This document shows positions 1-7,665 of a stretch of 64,000 nt of DNA, piece by piece. The translations under genes were made by a program, and so were the position numbers. The notes under the pieces are model-generated. The model saw only the letters and a list, made by a program, of their open reading frames with translations. It was not told where the DNA came from and did no database searches. The number at the start of each line of letters is the position of its first letter. The stretch's first letter is position 1. This DNA is from Desertivibrio insolitus. GTDB taxonomy: Bacteria > Actinomycetota > Actinomycetes > Actinomycetales > Microbacteriaceae. The stretch is from contig NZ_JAFIQW010000001.1 of NCBI RefSeq assembly GCF_017355965.1, positions 62,001 through 126,000 on the forward strand, read 5' to 3'.

Positions 1-1
1 G

Positions 2-283
2 AACAGCTACATCCGGCTCGTCGAGGCGATGAGCTCGCACGACGTCGGCCGCGACCGTGGCGGGCTGGACGCCGCGCTCGCCCGCGTGACCGCCGAGTGC
101 CTCGTCGTCGGCATCGACAGCGACCGGCTCTTCCCCGTGGAGGAGCAGGAGCGCCTGACGCGACTGCTGCCGCGCACGGTGCACGGCGATCACGCCCTCG
201 TGATCGAGTCGGCGTACGGGCACGACGGGTTCCTCATCGAGGACGACCTCGTCTCCGCTGCGCTGAGGACGCTCCTTCCGTAA
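2..283 (+). CDS. metX: Homoserine O-acetyltransferase, C-terminal part (cut by window edge)
   Basis: Only the last 93 residues are visible; the reading frame is open to base 2, so the gene begins outside the window. The segment begins with NSYIRLVEAMSSHDVGR and carries the GDHALVIES-GHDGFL end typical of the MetX alpha/beta-hydrolase family. GHDGFL holds the catalytic histidine of the family's Ser-Asp-His triad, and the aspartate lies in the VVGIDSDRLFP stretch. MetX acetylates L-homoserine with acetyl-CoA in methionine synthesis. The serine nucleophile is not in view. A homoserine succinyltransferase of the same fold cannot be fully excluded from this fragment. Confidence 0.85.
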   Translation, partial: NSYIRLVEAMSSHDVGRDRGGLDAALARVTAECLVVGIDSDRLFPVEEQERLTRLLPRTVHGDHALVIESAYGHDGFLIEDDLVSAALRTLLP

Positions 284-359
284 GTCGGTTGCGCATTCCG
301 GACGGGCGGCCGGGATCAGGAGGCGACGACTCCTCAACTTGAGTACCGTCGGACGGGAC

Positions 360-1067
360 ATGACACTGCTCGAACGCAAGGAATCGGACGGCCTCACGTC
401 GGCTCCCGATGCGCCGAGCACCGCGAGCACGACGATCCGGATCGCCATCGCCGACGCGCACCGGCTCCTCGTGGAGGGGCTCGTCGCGATCCTCGGGCAG
501 CCCGGGACCGGCATCGACGTCGTGGCCACCGCGCCCGACTGGGACGGCCTGCTCGGGCATCCGAACCACCCCGCCGAGGTCGTCGTGCTCGATCACGACC
601 TCGACGACGCGCTGACCGGTCCGGCCCGCGTGCGCGAGCTCGTCGCCGCCGGCGCCCACGTCGTCGTGCTCGGCCGCCGGCCCGACCCCGCCGCGATCCA
701 CGCCGTGCTGCGCGCCGGCGCCCTCGGCTTCGTGCCGAAGACGGATGCCTCGGAGACGCTGCTGCAGTCCATCCGCTCCGCCGCCGCGGGCGAGCTCTGG
801 CTCGACCCCTCGCTGCAGGCGATGCTCGACGCCTACGACGTCAGCGGCGACCCCGGCCTCGGCGACCGCGAGCGCCGCGCCCTGCTGCTCTACGCCTCCG
901 GCCGCACCCTCCGCGACGTCGCGGAGGCGATGGGTACGACCGAGGAGACGGTCAAGAGCTACATCAAGCGCGCCCGCCGCAAGTACCGGGCGATCGGCAT
1001 CGACCTCGGCACCCGTGCGCTGCTGCGCCGCCACGCGGCGCGCGAGGGATGGATCCCGGGCGACTGA
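360..1067 (+). CDS. Atypical NarL/LuxR-type response regulator
   Basis: About 235 residues: an N-terminal receiver domain (about residues 25-145) and a C-terminal LuxR helix-turn-helix (about 170-225, core EETVKSYIKRARRKY). The likely phospho-acceptor aspartate sits in VVLDHD and the conserved lysine in FVPKTD. The usual second acidic residue is replaced (ADAH instead of the normal DDH), and the switch Ser/Thr position appears to be Gly (VVVLGRR), so phospho-signalling may be weakened. It resembles the regulator at 3985-4656, including the C-terminal tail. The start is uncertain: ATG 360 is used, while TTG 339 lies 15 nt after an AGGAGG at 318-323. It is followed by a kinase gene about 490 nt downstream. 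Confidence 0.8.
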   Translation: MTLLERKESDGLTSAPDAPSTASTTIRIAIADAHRLLVEGLVAILGQPGTGIDVVATAPDWDGLLGHPNHPAEVVVLDHDLDDALTGPARVRELVAAGAHVVVLGRRPDPAAIHAVLRAGALGFVPKTDASETLLQSIRSAAAGELWLDPSLQAMLDAYDVSGDPGLGDRERRALLLYASGRTLRDVAEAMGTTEETVKSYIKRARRKYRAIGIDLGTRALLRRHAAREGWIPGD

Positions 1068-1190
1068 GCCCGCGTCCGGTCGGCGGAGCCCGCCACGGAC
1101 CGGCCGCCGTCACCTGCGGAGCGCGGCTGTACGGCCGGCGCTAGTCCTTGGCGCTGCCCCTGTCATCCGGGAGCGCCTCGGTTCAGCCCT

Positions 1191-1256
1191 GACGTGCGCA
1201 CTTCTGGTCTGGGCGCGCAGCAGTTGCTGCGCACTCCGACAAGAGCTGCGCACGTC
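1191..1256. repeat. 66-bp nested imperfect palindrome in a 488-nt intergenic gap
   Basis: Outer arms 1191-1200 and 1247-1256 are a perfect 10-bp inverted repeat. An inner perfect 8-bp inverted repeat lies at 1215-1222 and 1225-1232. Both share the same centre (between 1223 and 1224). Folding the whole element gives 26 matches in 33 positions by hand. No gene is visible elsewhere in 1068-1555. It could be a dispersed structured repeat of this lineage or a transcription end signal for the upstream regulator. Confidence 0.75.
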
Positions 1257-1555
1257 GAGCCGAGGGCCGAAGACGCGGGGCGGGACGGCGCAGCCGCGAT
1301 GACGCGGGTTGCCGCGGTCGGATCGAAGGCCACAGGCAACGCGCGCCCGCGCCCACAGGGCAGCGGCCGCATCCGGCAACACGCTTCCCCACAATCCGGA
1401 GGCCCACGGATTGGCCGTTCGCGCAGGTCCGAGGAGCCCTCGATGTGCGTGTGTGAAGCGGAGAGAAACGATTCATCACGACCCGCCCGTCGAAGTAGGC
1501 CGCTCGCTGACCGTATGGCACCATTACGCGCGACGTACCCCGGCCCCGAGGATCC

Positions 1556-2719
1556 ATGGACCTGATCACCAAAGAGCGCAATCGGCTGCTGTACCGATCC
1601 GCGCGCCTGATCGGTCTCATCGGCATCGGGCTCGCCGCCGTCGAGCTCTCGCTGCCCGGCATCCTGCCGCTCACGACGCTGCTCTACGCCCTGCTCGGGC
1701 TCGCCGCCGCGGCCGCCGCGCTCGTGCGCGCCGCAAGCAAGACCTCACTGTGGTGGTTCGTCGGCTACATCGCGGCGGGCCTCGCCGTGCTGGTGCTCAT
1801 CGCGACGCCGGTCGGCGGCGATGCCTCCCCCGCGCGGTCCATCGCGCTCACGACGCTCGCCGCCGGCGGCATCGCGCCCTCCGCCCTCGTGCTGCTGCAG
1901 TCGATGCGCGGCATCGTGCTGCTCTTCCCGACCGCCGCGGCGACGATCATCTTCGTCGGCATCGCCGGCCTGCCCTCGAACCGCATCTCGACGAGCGGGC
2001 TCATCGCCCTCGGCTGGCTGCTCTCCGCGCTCGCGGGCTACTGGCTCGCGTCGAGCGTGCCGCGGGCCGTGCGCCGCATCTACTCGATCGGCCGCGCTCA
2101 CCGGGCCGAGCGGGCCGCGAGCGAGGTCGAGGCCCAGCGCCGGCAGTCCGCCCGCCTCCTGCACGACACCGTGCTCGCGACGCTGACCCTGCTCGCGCAC
2201 TCCGGCGTCGGGGTCAACGCGCAGGCGCTCCGCCAGCAGGCCGGCGACGACGCGCGCCTGCTCCGCCAGCTGCGGCTCGGCGCGACGCCGACGCCCCAGG
2301 CGAGCGGGCAGTACAACCTCGAGGCGACCCAGGACTCCCCGCTCGGCCACACCCTCGAGAGCGTCAAGCAGCGCTTCGGGCGGATGGGCCTCGAGGTCTC
2401 ATGGCACGGCCGCGGGCAGGTGCTGCTGCCGAGCGACGTGCTCGACTCCTTCCTGCTCGCGCTCGCGGAGTGCCTGGAGAACGTCCGCCGGCACTCAGGC
2501 GTCGGCGAGGCGCACGTGACGATCACCGACGACGAGACGATGGTGCGCGCGATGATCACCGACTCCGGCGTCGGCTTCGACGTCGCCGAGATCGGCGACG
2601 GCCGCCTCGGCTTCCGCGACTCGGTCGTCGGGCGCCTCAAGGAGGTTGGCGGCAACGCGCGCGTCTTCTCCTCCCCCGGTGCCGGCACGACGGTCGTGCT
2701 GGAGGTGCCGCGCGGATGA
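1556..2719 (+). CDS. Membrane sensor histidine kinase, NarL/DesK-like
   Basis: 387 residues. Six hydrophobic segments fall at about residues 15-36, 38-57, 65-86, 95-115, 119-139 and 147-168, with no large extracellular loop. The cytoplasmic part begins at about 170. The dimerisation/phosphotransfer motif LLHDTVLATL puts the phospho-histidine near residue 203, the HisKA_3 style that pairs with LuxR-type regulators. The ATPase domain shows an N-box (ECLENVRRHSG, Asn near 309) and a G1 box (DSGVGFD near 336-342). A GAGG lies just before the ATG. It overlaps the next gene by ATGA. Likely partners are the regulators at 360-1067 and 3985-4656; the stimulus is unknown. Confidence 0.88.
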   Translation: MDLITKERNRLLYRSARLIGLIGIGLAAVELSLPGILPLTTLLYALLGLAAAAAALVRAASKTSLWWFVGYIAAGLAVLVLIATPVGGDASPARSIALTTLAAGGIAPSALVLLQSMRGIVLLFPTAAATIIFVGIAGLPSNRISTSGLIALGWLLSALAGYWLASSVPRAVRRIYSIGRAHRAERAASEVEAQRRQSARLLHDTVLATLTLLAHSGVGVNAQALRQQAGDDARLLRQLRLGATPTPQASGQYNLEATQDSPLGHTLESVKQRFGRMGLEVSWHGRGQVLLPSDVLDSFLLALAECLENVRRHSGVGEAHVTITDDETMVRAMITDSGVGFDVAEIGDGRLGFRDSVVGRLKEVGGNARVFSSPGAGTTVVLEVPRG

Positions 2720-3948
2720 GCGAGAGCACTATCGGCGCCGTCCTCGACGCGCGCCGCCCGGAGGGGCACCGCCGGGTTTCCCGCATCGTCAGCATCGCGA
2801 CGGCGCAGGGTACGAGCCTCGGCAGTCGGTACATCGGCGTCGGGGCCACGGTCATCGCGGGCGTGCAGATCCTCGCCGGGATGGTCTCCTCCGCCGCCAG
2901 GGCCCCCATCTACGACGACCCCAGCCTGATCTTCGGGGCGTGGCTGCTGCTGATCGCGGCCGTCGTGACATCCGTCGTCGCGATCTCGGTCGTCGGCCAG
3001 CGGCTGCCGCTCTGGAGTTACCTGCTCTACTGCGCCGCGCTCGCCGTGGTCGTGGCGCTCGACTTCGCCGCCGTCTGGCACACGGGCGACCTCGGCGGCG
3101 CCACCACCGCGGCCGTCTCCGCGGGGTTCGCGCTGCTCGTCTGGCTCACCGTGCGGCGCGGCCGCGCGATCCTCGCCGCGGCGGCCGTGCTCGGCGTCGC
3201 CTTCGTCGTCGCGATCGTGCTCACGGTGCCGCTCACCGAGGTGCAGCGGATCCCCGCGCAGCTCACCGGCCTCGCGCTCGCCGTGGCCCCGCCCGTCGTC
3301 GGCGTCTTCGTACTGCACGGCTACCGGCGCATGGTGCAGGTCGAGCTCGACCGGGTGCTCGTGCAGTCGACGACGTCGTCGCCGCGCTTCGCCGTCGGCA
3401 TGCACGCCTCGGAGGAGCTCGCCCGGCTCGACCTCGCCGCCGAGCGGCTGCTCGAGGGCGTCGCGGCCAACAGCACTCCGCTCCCCCTGCCTCAGCACCT
3501 CGCGAGCGAGGCCGCGTCGCTCGCGACCGAGCTGCGCCTGCACCTCATCGAGGGGCGGCGTGAGACGTGGCTGTACCACGCGATCTCCGAGTCGGTGCGG
3601 CTCGGCGAGGCCGTCACGCTGCGCGACCCCGGCAGCCTCGCCGGGCTCCTCGACGCCAACCAGCGCGACGGGCTGCTGTCGGCGCTCTGGCTGCTCGTGG
3701 CCGACAAGCCCCGCGGCCGCCGCACCGCCGTCGTCACGCTCGGGCCCATCGCGGCGTCGGCCGCCGCGGCATCCGGCAGGACCGTGACGATCCCGATCTC
3801 CATCTCGACGACGGGCGTGCCGCGCAACGCGATCGACCCCGCCATCTGGGGCGCCCTGCGCGCCGTCGGGCAGTGCCGCACGTCGATCGAGAAGGCCAGC
3901 CTGCGTGTCGATCTCCAGGTGACGGTCGACAACCCCGCCGACAAGTAA
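2716..3948 (+). CDS. Membrane protein with degenerate kinase-like C-terminus
   Basis: 410 residues starting at the ATG that overlaps the kinase stop codon (ATGA). There are about five to six membrane segments between residues 35 and 205, then a cytoplasmic region. This cytoplasmic part has a layout like the neighbouring kinase: a helical stretch, a segment RDGLLSALWLLV where the N-box would be, then beta-rich sequence. However, there is no phospho-histidine motif, no N-box Asn and no DxGxG. I read it as a catalytically dead kinase relative or a dedicated partner of the kinase. No function can be assigned. [13 protein letters not shown] coupling implies the two are made together. Confidence 0.75.
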   Translation: MSESTIGAVLDARRPEGHRRVSRIVSIATAQGTSLGSRYIGVGATVIAGVQILAGMVSSAARAPIYDDPSLIFGAWLLLIAAVVTSVVAISVVGQRLPLWSYLLYCAALAVVVALDFAAVWHTGDLGGATTAAVSAGFALLVWLTVRRGRAILAAAAVLGVAFVVAIVLTVPLTEVQRIPAQLTGLALAVAPPVVGVFVLHGYRRMVQVELDRVLVQSTTSSPRFAVGMHASEELARLDLAAERLLEGVAANSTPLPLPQHLASEAASLATELRLHLIEGRRETWLYHAISESVRLGEAVTLRDPGSLAGLLDANQRDGLLSALWLLVADKPRGRRTAVVTLGPIAASAAAASGRTVTIPISISTTGVPRNAIDPAIWGALRAVGQCRTSIEKASLRVDLQVTVDNPADK

Positions 3949-3984
3949 CATCACGCCGACCACCGCACAGAAGAGGTACCGCCC

Positions 3985-4656
3985 ATGAGCAACACGGACG
4001 AGCCCATCCGCCTCGCCCTCGTCGACGACCACCGGATGCTCCTCGGAGCGCTCACGGAGTGGATCCGGGGCGCCGCGAGCGACATCAAGCTCGTCGCCGC
4101 GGTGACGACGTGGCCCGAGCTGCTGACGCACCCCGAGTTCCCCGTCGACGTCGTGCTGCTCGACCTCGATCTCAAGGACAACATCCCCGTCTCGCTCAAG
4201 ATCTCGACGCTCAAGACGACCGGCGTCAAGACCGTGCTGATGAGCACCTACTCCGAGCCGAACGTCGTGCGCGAAGCCCTCGCCGCGGGCGCCCTCGGTT
4301 ACCTCGTCAAGAGCGAGGACGCGGAGATGATCGTCGAGGCGATCCGTGCCGCGTCGCAGGGCGAGTCGTACATCTCGGCCGAGCTCGATCTCGCGATCAA
4401 CGGCGGCGACGTCGGCGGCGTGCCGAAGCTCAGCGCCCAGGAGCGCCGCGTCATGGCGCTCTACGGCGGTGGCGAGCCGGTGAAGTCGGTCGCCTTCCAG
4501 CTCGGCATCTCCGAGGAGACGGCGAAGAGCTACCTCAAGCGCATCCGCGAGAAGTACCGCGTCGCGGGCTACGACGTCGGCACGAAGGTCGCGCTGCGGA
4601 AGCGCGCGATCCAGGACGGCATCCTGCTGCAGACGGACATGCCCCGTCAGCTCTAG
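3985..4656 (+). CDS. NarL/LuxR-type response regulator
   Basis: 223 residues. The receiver domain (about 8-125) has a canonical acidic pair (LVDDHR), a phospho-acceptor aspartate in VLLDLD, a Ser at the switch position (VLMSTYS) and the lysine in YLVKSED. The LuxR-type helix-turn-helix (about 150-205) contains EETAKSYLKRIREKY. Unlike its paralogue at 360-1067 it keeps all phospho-signalling residues, so it is the more likely direct output of the kinase at 1556-2719. The ATG follows AGAAGAGG by a few bases. It is the last gene of the block, before a hairpin terminator. Confidence 0.88.
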   Translation: MSNTDEPIRLALVDDHRMLLGALTEWIRGAASDIKLVAAVTTWPELLTHPEFPVDVVLLDLDLKDNIPVSLKISTLKTTGVKTVLMSTYSEPNVVREALAAGALGYLVKSEDAEMIVEAIRAASQGESYISAELDLAINGGDVGGVPKLSAQERRVMALYGGGEPVKSVAFQLGISEETAKSYLKRIREKYRVAGYDVGTKVALRKRAIQDGILLQTDMPRQL

Positions 4657-4671
4657 CAAGCCTTGAAGCGC

Positions 4672-4715
4672 GAAGCGGGCGGTGACCGATCGGTCGCCGC
4701 CCGCTTCTGCGTTTT
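4672..4715 (+). terminator. Hairpin terminator after the response regulator
   Basis: Perfect 11-bp arms 4672-4682 and 4697-4707, with the self-complementary GACCGATCGGTC between them, are followed by TGCGTTTT. This is one of the few hairpins in the window followed by a short T run. It separates the regulator from the convergent gene at 4725-5240. Confidence 0.85.
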
Positions 4716-4724
4716 CCGGATGCC

Positions 4725-5240
4725 TCAGTCCGCGGCGCCCCGCGGAGGGTTCAGCGCCAGCTCGACGCGCTCCTCGAGGTAGCGGCGGAAGGGCACGAGC
4801 CCGCCGGCGGGACTCCAGCGCACCTTGACGCCCTCGTCGTCGAGCGTGATGACCCCCGGCGACGTGCGGAGTCCCGGGTCGAGCGCGACCTCGCGCGCCT
4901 CGAAGTTGACCGCCTCGCCCTCGGGGTAGGCGTGCAGGGCGGCGACGCGGTACTCGCGCCGCTGCTCTCCGGAGATCGACTGGAAGTTCGGGTGCCCCGA
5001 CGGCAGCGCCCTGGTGTGCCCGCCCGCCACGAAGAGGCGGCCGTTCTCGTCGATCAGCAGCACGCCGAGGCGCCAGACCCGCCCGAGCGGTCGCATCGTC
5101 GCCGAGCGCCGCACGAGCAGCACGCGGCGCTCTGGCACGAACTCGGCGAGGGCCTCGTCGCGCACCCCGCTCTCGCGCAGTCTCGCCACGGTCTCGGTCA
5201 GGGCTGCTCGGGCATCCGCCAGTGCTGTCTCGTCCGACAT
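4725..5240 (-). CDS. Conserved-looking hypothetical protein, 171 aa
   Basis: I do not recognise this protein with confidence. It is soluble, with no signal peptide or membrane segment. The first 40 residues are predicted helical. The middle has alternating strands with WRLGVLLIDENGRLFVAGG, which superficially recalls a NUDIX opening strand, but the NUDIX box (GX5EX7REUXEEXGU) is absent. The C-terminus reads RWSPAGGLVPFRRYLEERV, the look of a small ligand-binding or regulatory fold. It stands alone and converges with the response regulator. The ATG at 5240 is the only good start nearby. Confidence 0.65.
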   Translation of the reverse strand: MSDETALADARAALTETVARLRESGVRDEALAEFVPERRVLLVRRSATMRPLGRVWRLGVLLIDENGRLFVAGGHTRALPSGHPNFQSISGEQRREYRVAALHAYPEGEAVNFEAREVALDPGLRTSPGVITLDDEGVKVRWSPAGGLVPFRRYLEERVELALNPPRGAAD

Positions 5241-5344
5241 GTCCGCCAGCTTCGCAGCCGGAGCGGAGGAAGAGCCGGAAATCCCTCGGGCGCCGGCGCT
5301 GAGGCGACGGAGTGCCCGGCCCCGCTTCCAGGGCGCGAAGCAGC

Positions 5345-5464
5345 GTTTCCGGCGGCGCGGGCGTCACCGACGGTGCGCCGAGCGCCAGCGGTGTCAGGTC
5401 ACGACCGTGTTCCCGCAGCGGGGCGTCAGGCGCCGCCGGTGTTCCCGCGACGCGGGGGCGTCAG
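5345..5464. repeat. Short GC-rich direct repeats at the 3' end of an MFS gene
   Basis: Two similar units at about 5405-5430 and 5437-5464 share GTGTTCCCGC and GGGGCGTCAG, with a period of 32 bp. A weaker third unit lies near 5345-5366. Each unit contains a small CCCGC/GCGGG hairpin. The rightmost unit includes the stop codon of the MFS gene, so the others look like decayed duplications of its end. No gene is visible in 5241-5460. Confidence 0.55.
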
Positions 5465-6693
5465 ACGGCGACGGGCTCCTCGACGGCGGCCGCGGGCGTC
5501 GCGCGTCGCTCGACCAGGAAGCTGACGAGGGCGAAGATCACACCGGGCACGAGCAGCGCGAGGCCGACGAACGCGGGCGACAGGTAGCCGAGACCGCTCG
5601 CGATCGCCGCGCCGCCGAGCGCCGCGCCGAGGCTGTTGCCGAGGTTGAGCGACGCGTGGTTGGTCGCCGCGGCGAGGGTCTGGCTGTCGCCGGCCACGTC
5701 GAGCAGGCGCAGCTGGATGCACGGGGCCAGGGCCCCGGCGGTCGCGCCGACGAGGAACAGCGACACGGCGAGCCCGACGGGGTTGCCCGCGAGCAGGATG
5801 AGCGTGACGAGCGCGGCGGCGAACGCACCGAAGAACACGAACACCGAGCCCATGACGTTCCGGTCGCCGGCGCGGCCGCCGACGATGTTGCCGACGGTCA
5901 TGCCGAGGCCCGCGGCGACGAGGAAGATCGGCACGAAGGGGGCGCCGACCCTGGCGACATCCGTCACCATCGGCGCGACGTAGGTGTACACGGCGAACAG
6001 GCCGCCGAAACCGATCGAGCCGACGAGCAGGGTCAGCCAGACCTGACCGCGGCGGAACGCCCGCAGCTCGCGCCCGATCGTCGAGGTGCGGTCGCCCTCC
6101 TGCCACGGCACCGTGAGGGCGATCGCGGCGAAGGCGAACGCGAAGATCGCGGCGACGACGAGGTACGCCGAGCGCCAGCCCGCGGTCTGCCCGAGCAAGG
6201 TGACGAGCGGCACGCCGACGACGTTCGCGATCGTGAGACCGCTGAGCACGAGGGCGATGCCCTGACCGCGCTTGCCCTGCCCCATGAGCGACGCGGCGAC
6301 GAGCGACGCGATGCCGAAGTACCCGCCGTGCGCGAGGGCGGCGACGAACCGCGCGACGAGCACGGTCTCGAACGTCGGCAGCAGGGCGGATGCCACGGAG
6401 CCGAGCGTGAACGCGGCGGCGAACCAGAGCAGCATGACCTTGCGCGGCCAGCGGGCGGCGACGAGCCCGATCGTGGGGGCGCCGACGACGACGCCGAGCG
6501 CGTACGCGGAGACGAGGAGCCCGGCCTGGGCCTCGGCGGCCTCGCGGTCCGCGGCGTAGAGCGCGGGCAGCAGGTCGCGCGCGAGCTCCGGGAGCAGACC
6601 CATCGCGACGAACTCGGTGGTGCCGATGCCGAAGCCGCCGATGGCGAGCGCCAACAGGGCGAGCCGCACGCGGCCCTGGGAGAGGGATGTCAA
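5461..6693 (-). CDS. MFS efflux transporter, DHA1 (AraJ/Cmr-like)
   Basis: 410 residues with twelve hydrophobic segments. The N-terminus GIGTTEFVAMGLLPELA is the signature of the AraJ/YdhP/chloramphenicol-efflux branch of the DHA1 family. The loop 2-3 motif reads GLVAARWPRK, and an antiporter-type motif C is visible as SGLTIANVVGVPLVTLLGQ in segment 5. It probably exports small drugs or sugars by proton antiport; the substrate is not predictable. The TTG start overlaps the stop of the acetyltransferase gene upstream (TTGA), so the two are cotranscribed. A detoxification pair is possible. Confidence 0.88.
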   Translation of the reverse strand: MTSLSQGRVRLALLALAIGGFGIGTTEFVAMGLLPELARDLLPALYAADREAAEAQAGLLVSAYALGVVVGAPTIGLVAARWPRKVMLLWFAAAFTLGSVASALLPTFETVLVARFVAALAHGGYFGIASLVAASLMGQGKRGQGIALVLSGLTIANVVGVPLVTLLGQTAGWRSAYLVVAAIFAFAFAAIALTVPWQEGDRTSTIGRELRAFRRGQVWLTLLVGSIGFGGLFAVYTYVAPMVTDVARVGAPFVPIFLVAAGLGMTVGNIVGGRAGDRNVMGSVFVFFGAFAAALVTLILLAGNPVGLAVSLFLVGATAGALAPCIQLRLLDVAGDSQTLAAATNHASLNLGNSLGAALGGAAIASGLGYLSPAFVGLALLVPGVIFALVSFLVERRATPAAAVEEPVAV

Positions 6694-7205
6694 GACGGGC
6701 GAACCATTCTGATCTCGGGGATGTCGGACAGCTCACCGTCGAGCATCTTGCGGTCGCCGTCGGGGGCGAAGCCGTGTTTAGCGTAGAACGCCTGCGCCCT
6801 CGCGTTTTGTTCCAGCGTCCAGAGATACGCCGGTCCGTCGCCGATCGCGGCCGCCATCAGCGCGCCGCCGAGCCCCGTGCCCCACATCTCGGCACGGGTG
6901 TAGAGCGCGTAGAGCTCGACGGGCGCGGGCGCGTCGTCGTCACGCGGGAGACCCGCGATCGCGAACCCGACGTGCCGCCCCTCGACGAGCCCCGCGAGGA
7001 AGCGGTTCTCTCCCCGGCGGATGTGCCCCGTCCAGCGCTCCACGCTCGCCGCCCGCTGGTTGTCGAGGCTCGAGAGGAACCAGGCCGGGATGATGTCGAG
7101 GTACGCCTCCCGCCACGAGCGGATCCGCACGTCGACGAGCCCCGCGGCGTCCTCCGGCACGGCCTCGCGCACCTCGAAGGCGCGGGTCCGCTGGATCGAC
7201 GTCAC
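6690..7205 (-). CDS. GNAT-family N-acetyltransferase
   Basis: 171 residues of GNAT fold. The N-terminal strand EVREAVPEDAAGLVDVRIRSW is followed by the acetyl-CoA-binding segment VELYALYTRAEMWGTGLGGALM (motif A, Q/RxxGxG/A variant GTGLGG) and the C-terminal LEQNARAQAFYAKHGFAPDG typical of these enzymes. The substrate is unknown. The GTG start is preceded by a strong GGAGGAGG. It overlaps the downstream MFS gene by 4 nt, suggesting acetylation and export of the same class of compound. Confidence 0.88.
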   Translation of the reverse strand: MTSIQRTRAFEVREAVPEDAAGLVDVRIRSWREAYLDIIPAWFLSSLDNQRAASVERWTGHIRRGENRFLAGLVEGRHVGFAIAGLPRDDDAPAPVELYALYTRAEMWGTGLGGALMAAAIGDGPAYLWTLEQNARAQAFYAKHGFAPDGDRKMLDGELSDIPEIRMVRPS

Positions 7206-7345
7206 GATTCCCCTCCTCCTCCGAGCGTCCCCGGCGGAGGCGGGAAGGTCAACCGAGCGGATGCCGGGTTGCGCTAATCGGACGAGGGTGCGGCGTGTCG
7301 GCCCGCTGCGGCCTCAGGGCGCGGCTGCCTCCGGCGCCGGACGCG

Positions 7346-7654
7346 TCACTCGCCCTCGGCGAGCAGCCGCTCGACGCGCTCGATCTTGCCGTCGAGCTCC
7401 CCCGTGTGGCCCGGGCGGTAGTCGGCCTTGAGCACGAGCGACACCCGGGGCGAGGAGGCGGCGACGGCCTCGGTCGCGGCCTTGACGACGGCCATGACCT
7501 CGTCCCACTCCCCCTCGAGCTCCGTGAACATCGAGGTCGTGCGGTTCGGCAGTCCGGACTCCCGCACGATGCGGATCGCCTCGGCGACCGCCCGGCCGAC
7601 CGAACCGTCGGCGTCGGCGGTTCCGGACGGCGCGACCGAGAACGCTACGAGCAT
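7346..7654 (-). CDS. MTH1187/YkoF-type thiamine-binding protein
   Basis: 102 residues matching the small ferredoxin-like family (DUF77, MTH1187) that binds thiamine-type ligands. Visible family features are the opening strand [11 protein letters not shown], then [38 protein letters not shown] and the final strand [11 protein letters not shown]. No signal peptide is present, so it is cytoplasmic. Its strong ribosome site (AGGAGGAAAT) overlaps the stop codon of the membrane protein upstream, so the two form a short operon. No thiamine riboswitch is visible. Confidence 0.85.
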   Translation of the reverse strand: MLVAFSVAPSGTADADGSVGRAVAEAIRIVRESGLPNRTTSMFTELEGEWDEVMAVVKAATEAVAASSPRVSLVLKADYRPGHTGELDGKIERVERLLAEGE

Positions 7655-7665
7655 GGGATTTCCTC

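Noticed and set aside
2098-5367. 1089-codon minus-strand open frame
   Set aside because: It runs across four well-supported genes and gives charged low-complexity sequence; treated as an antisense shadow.
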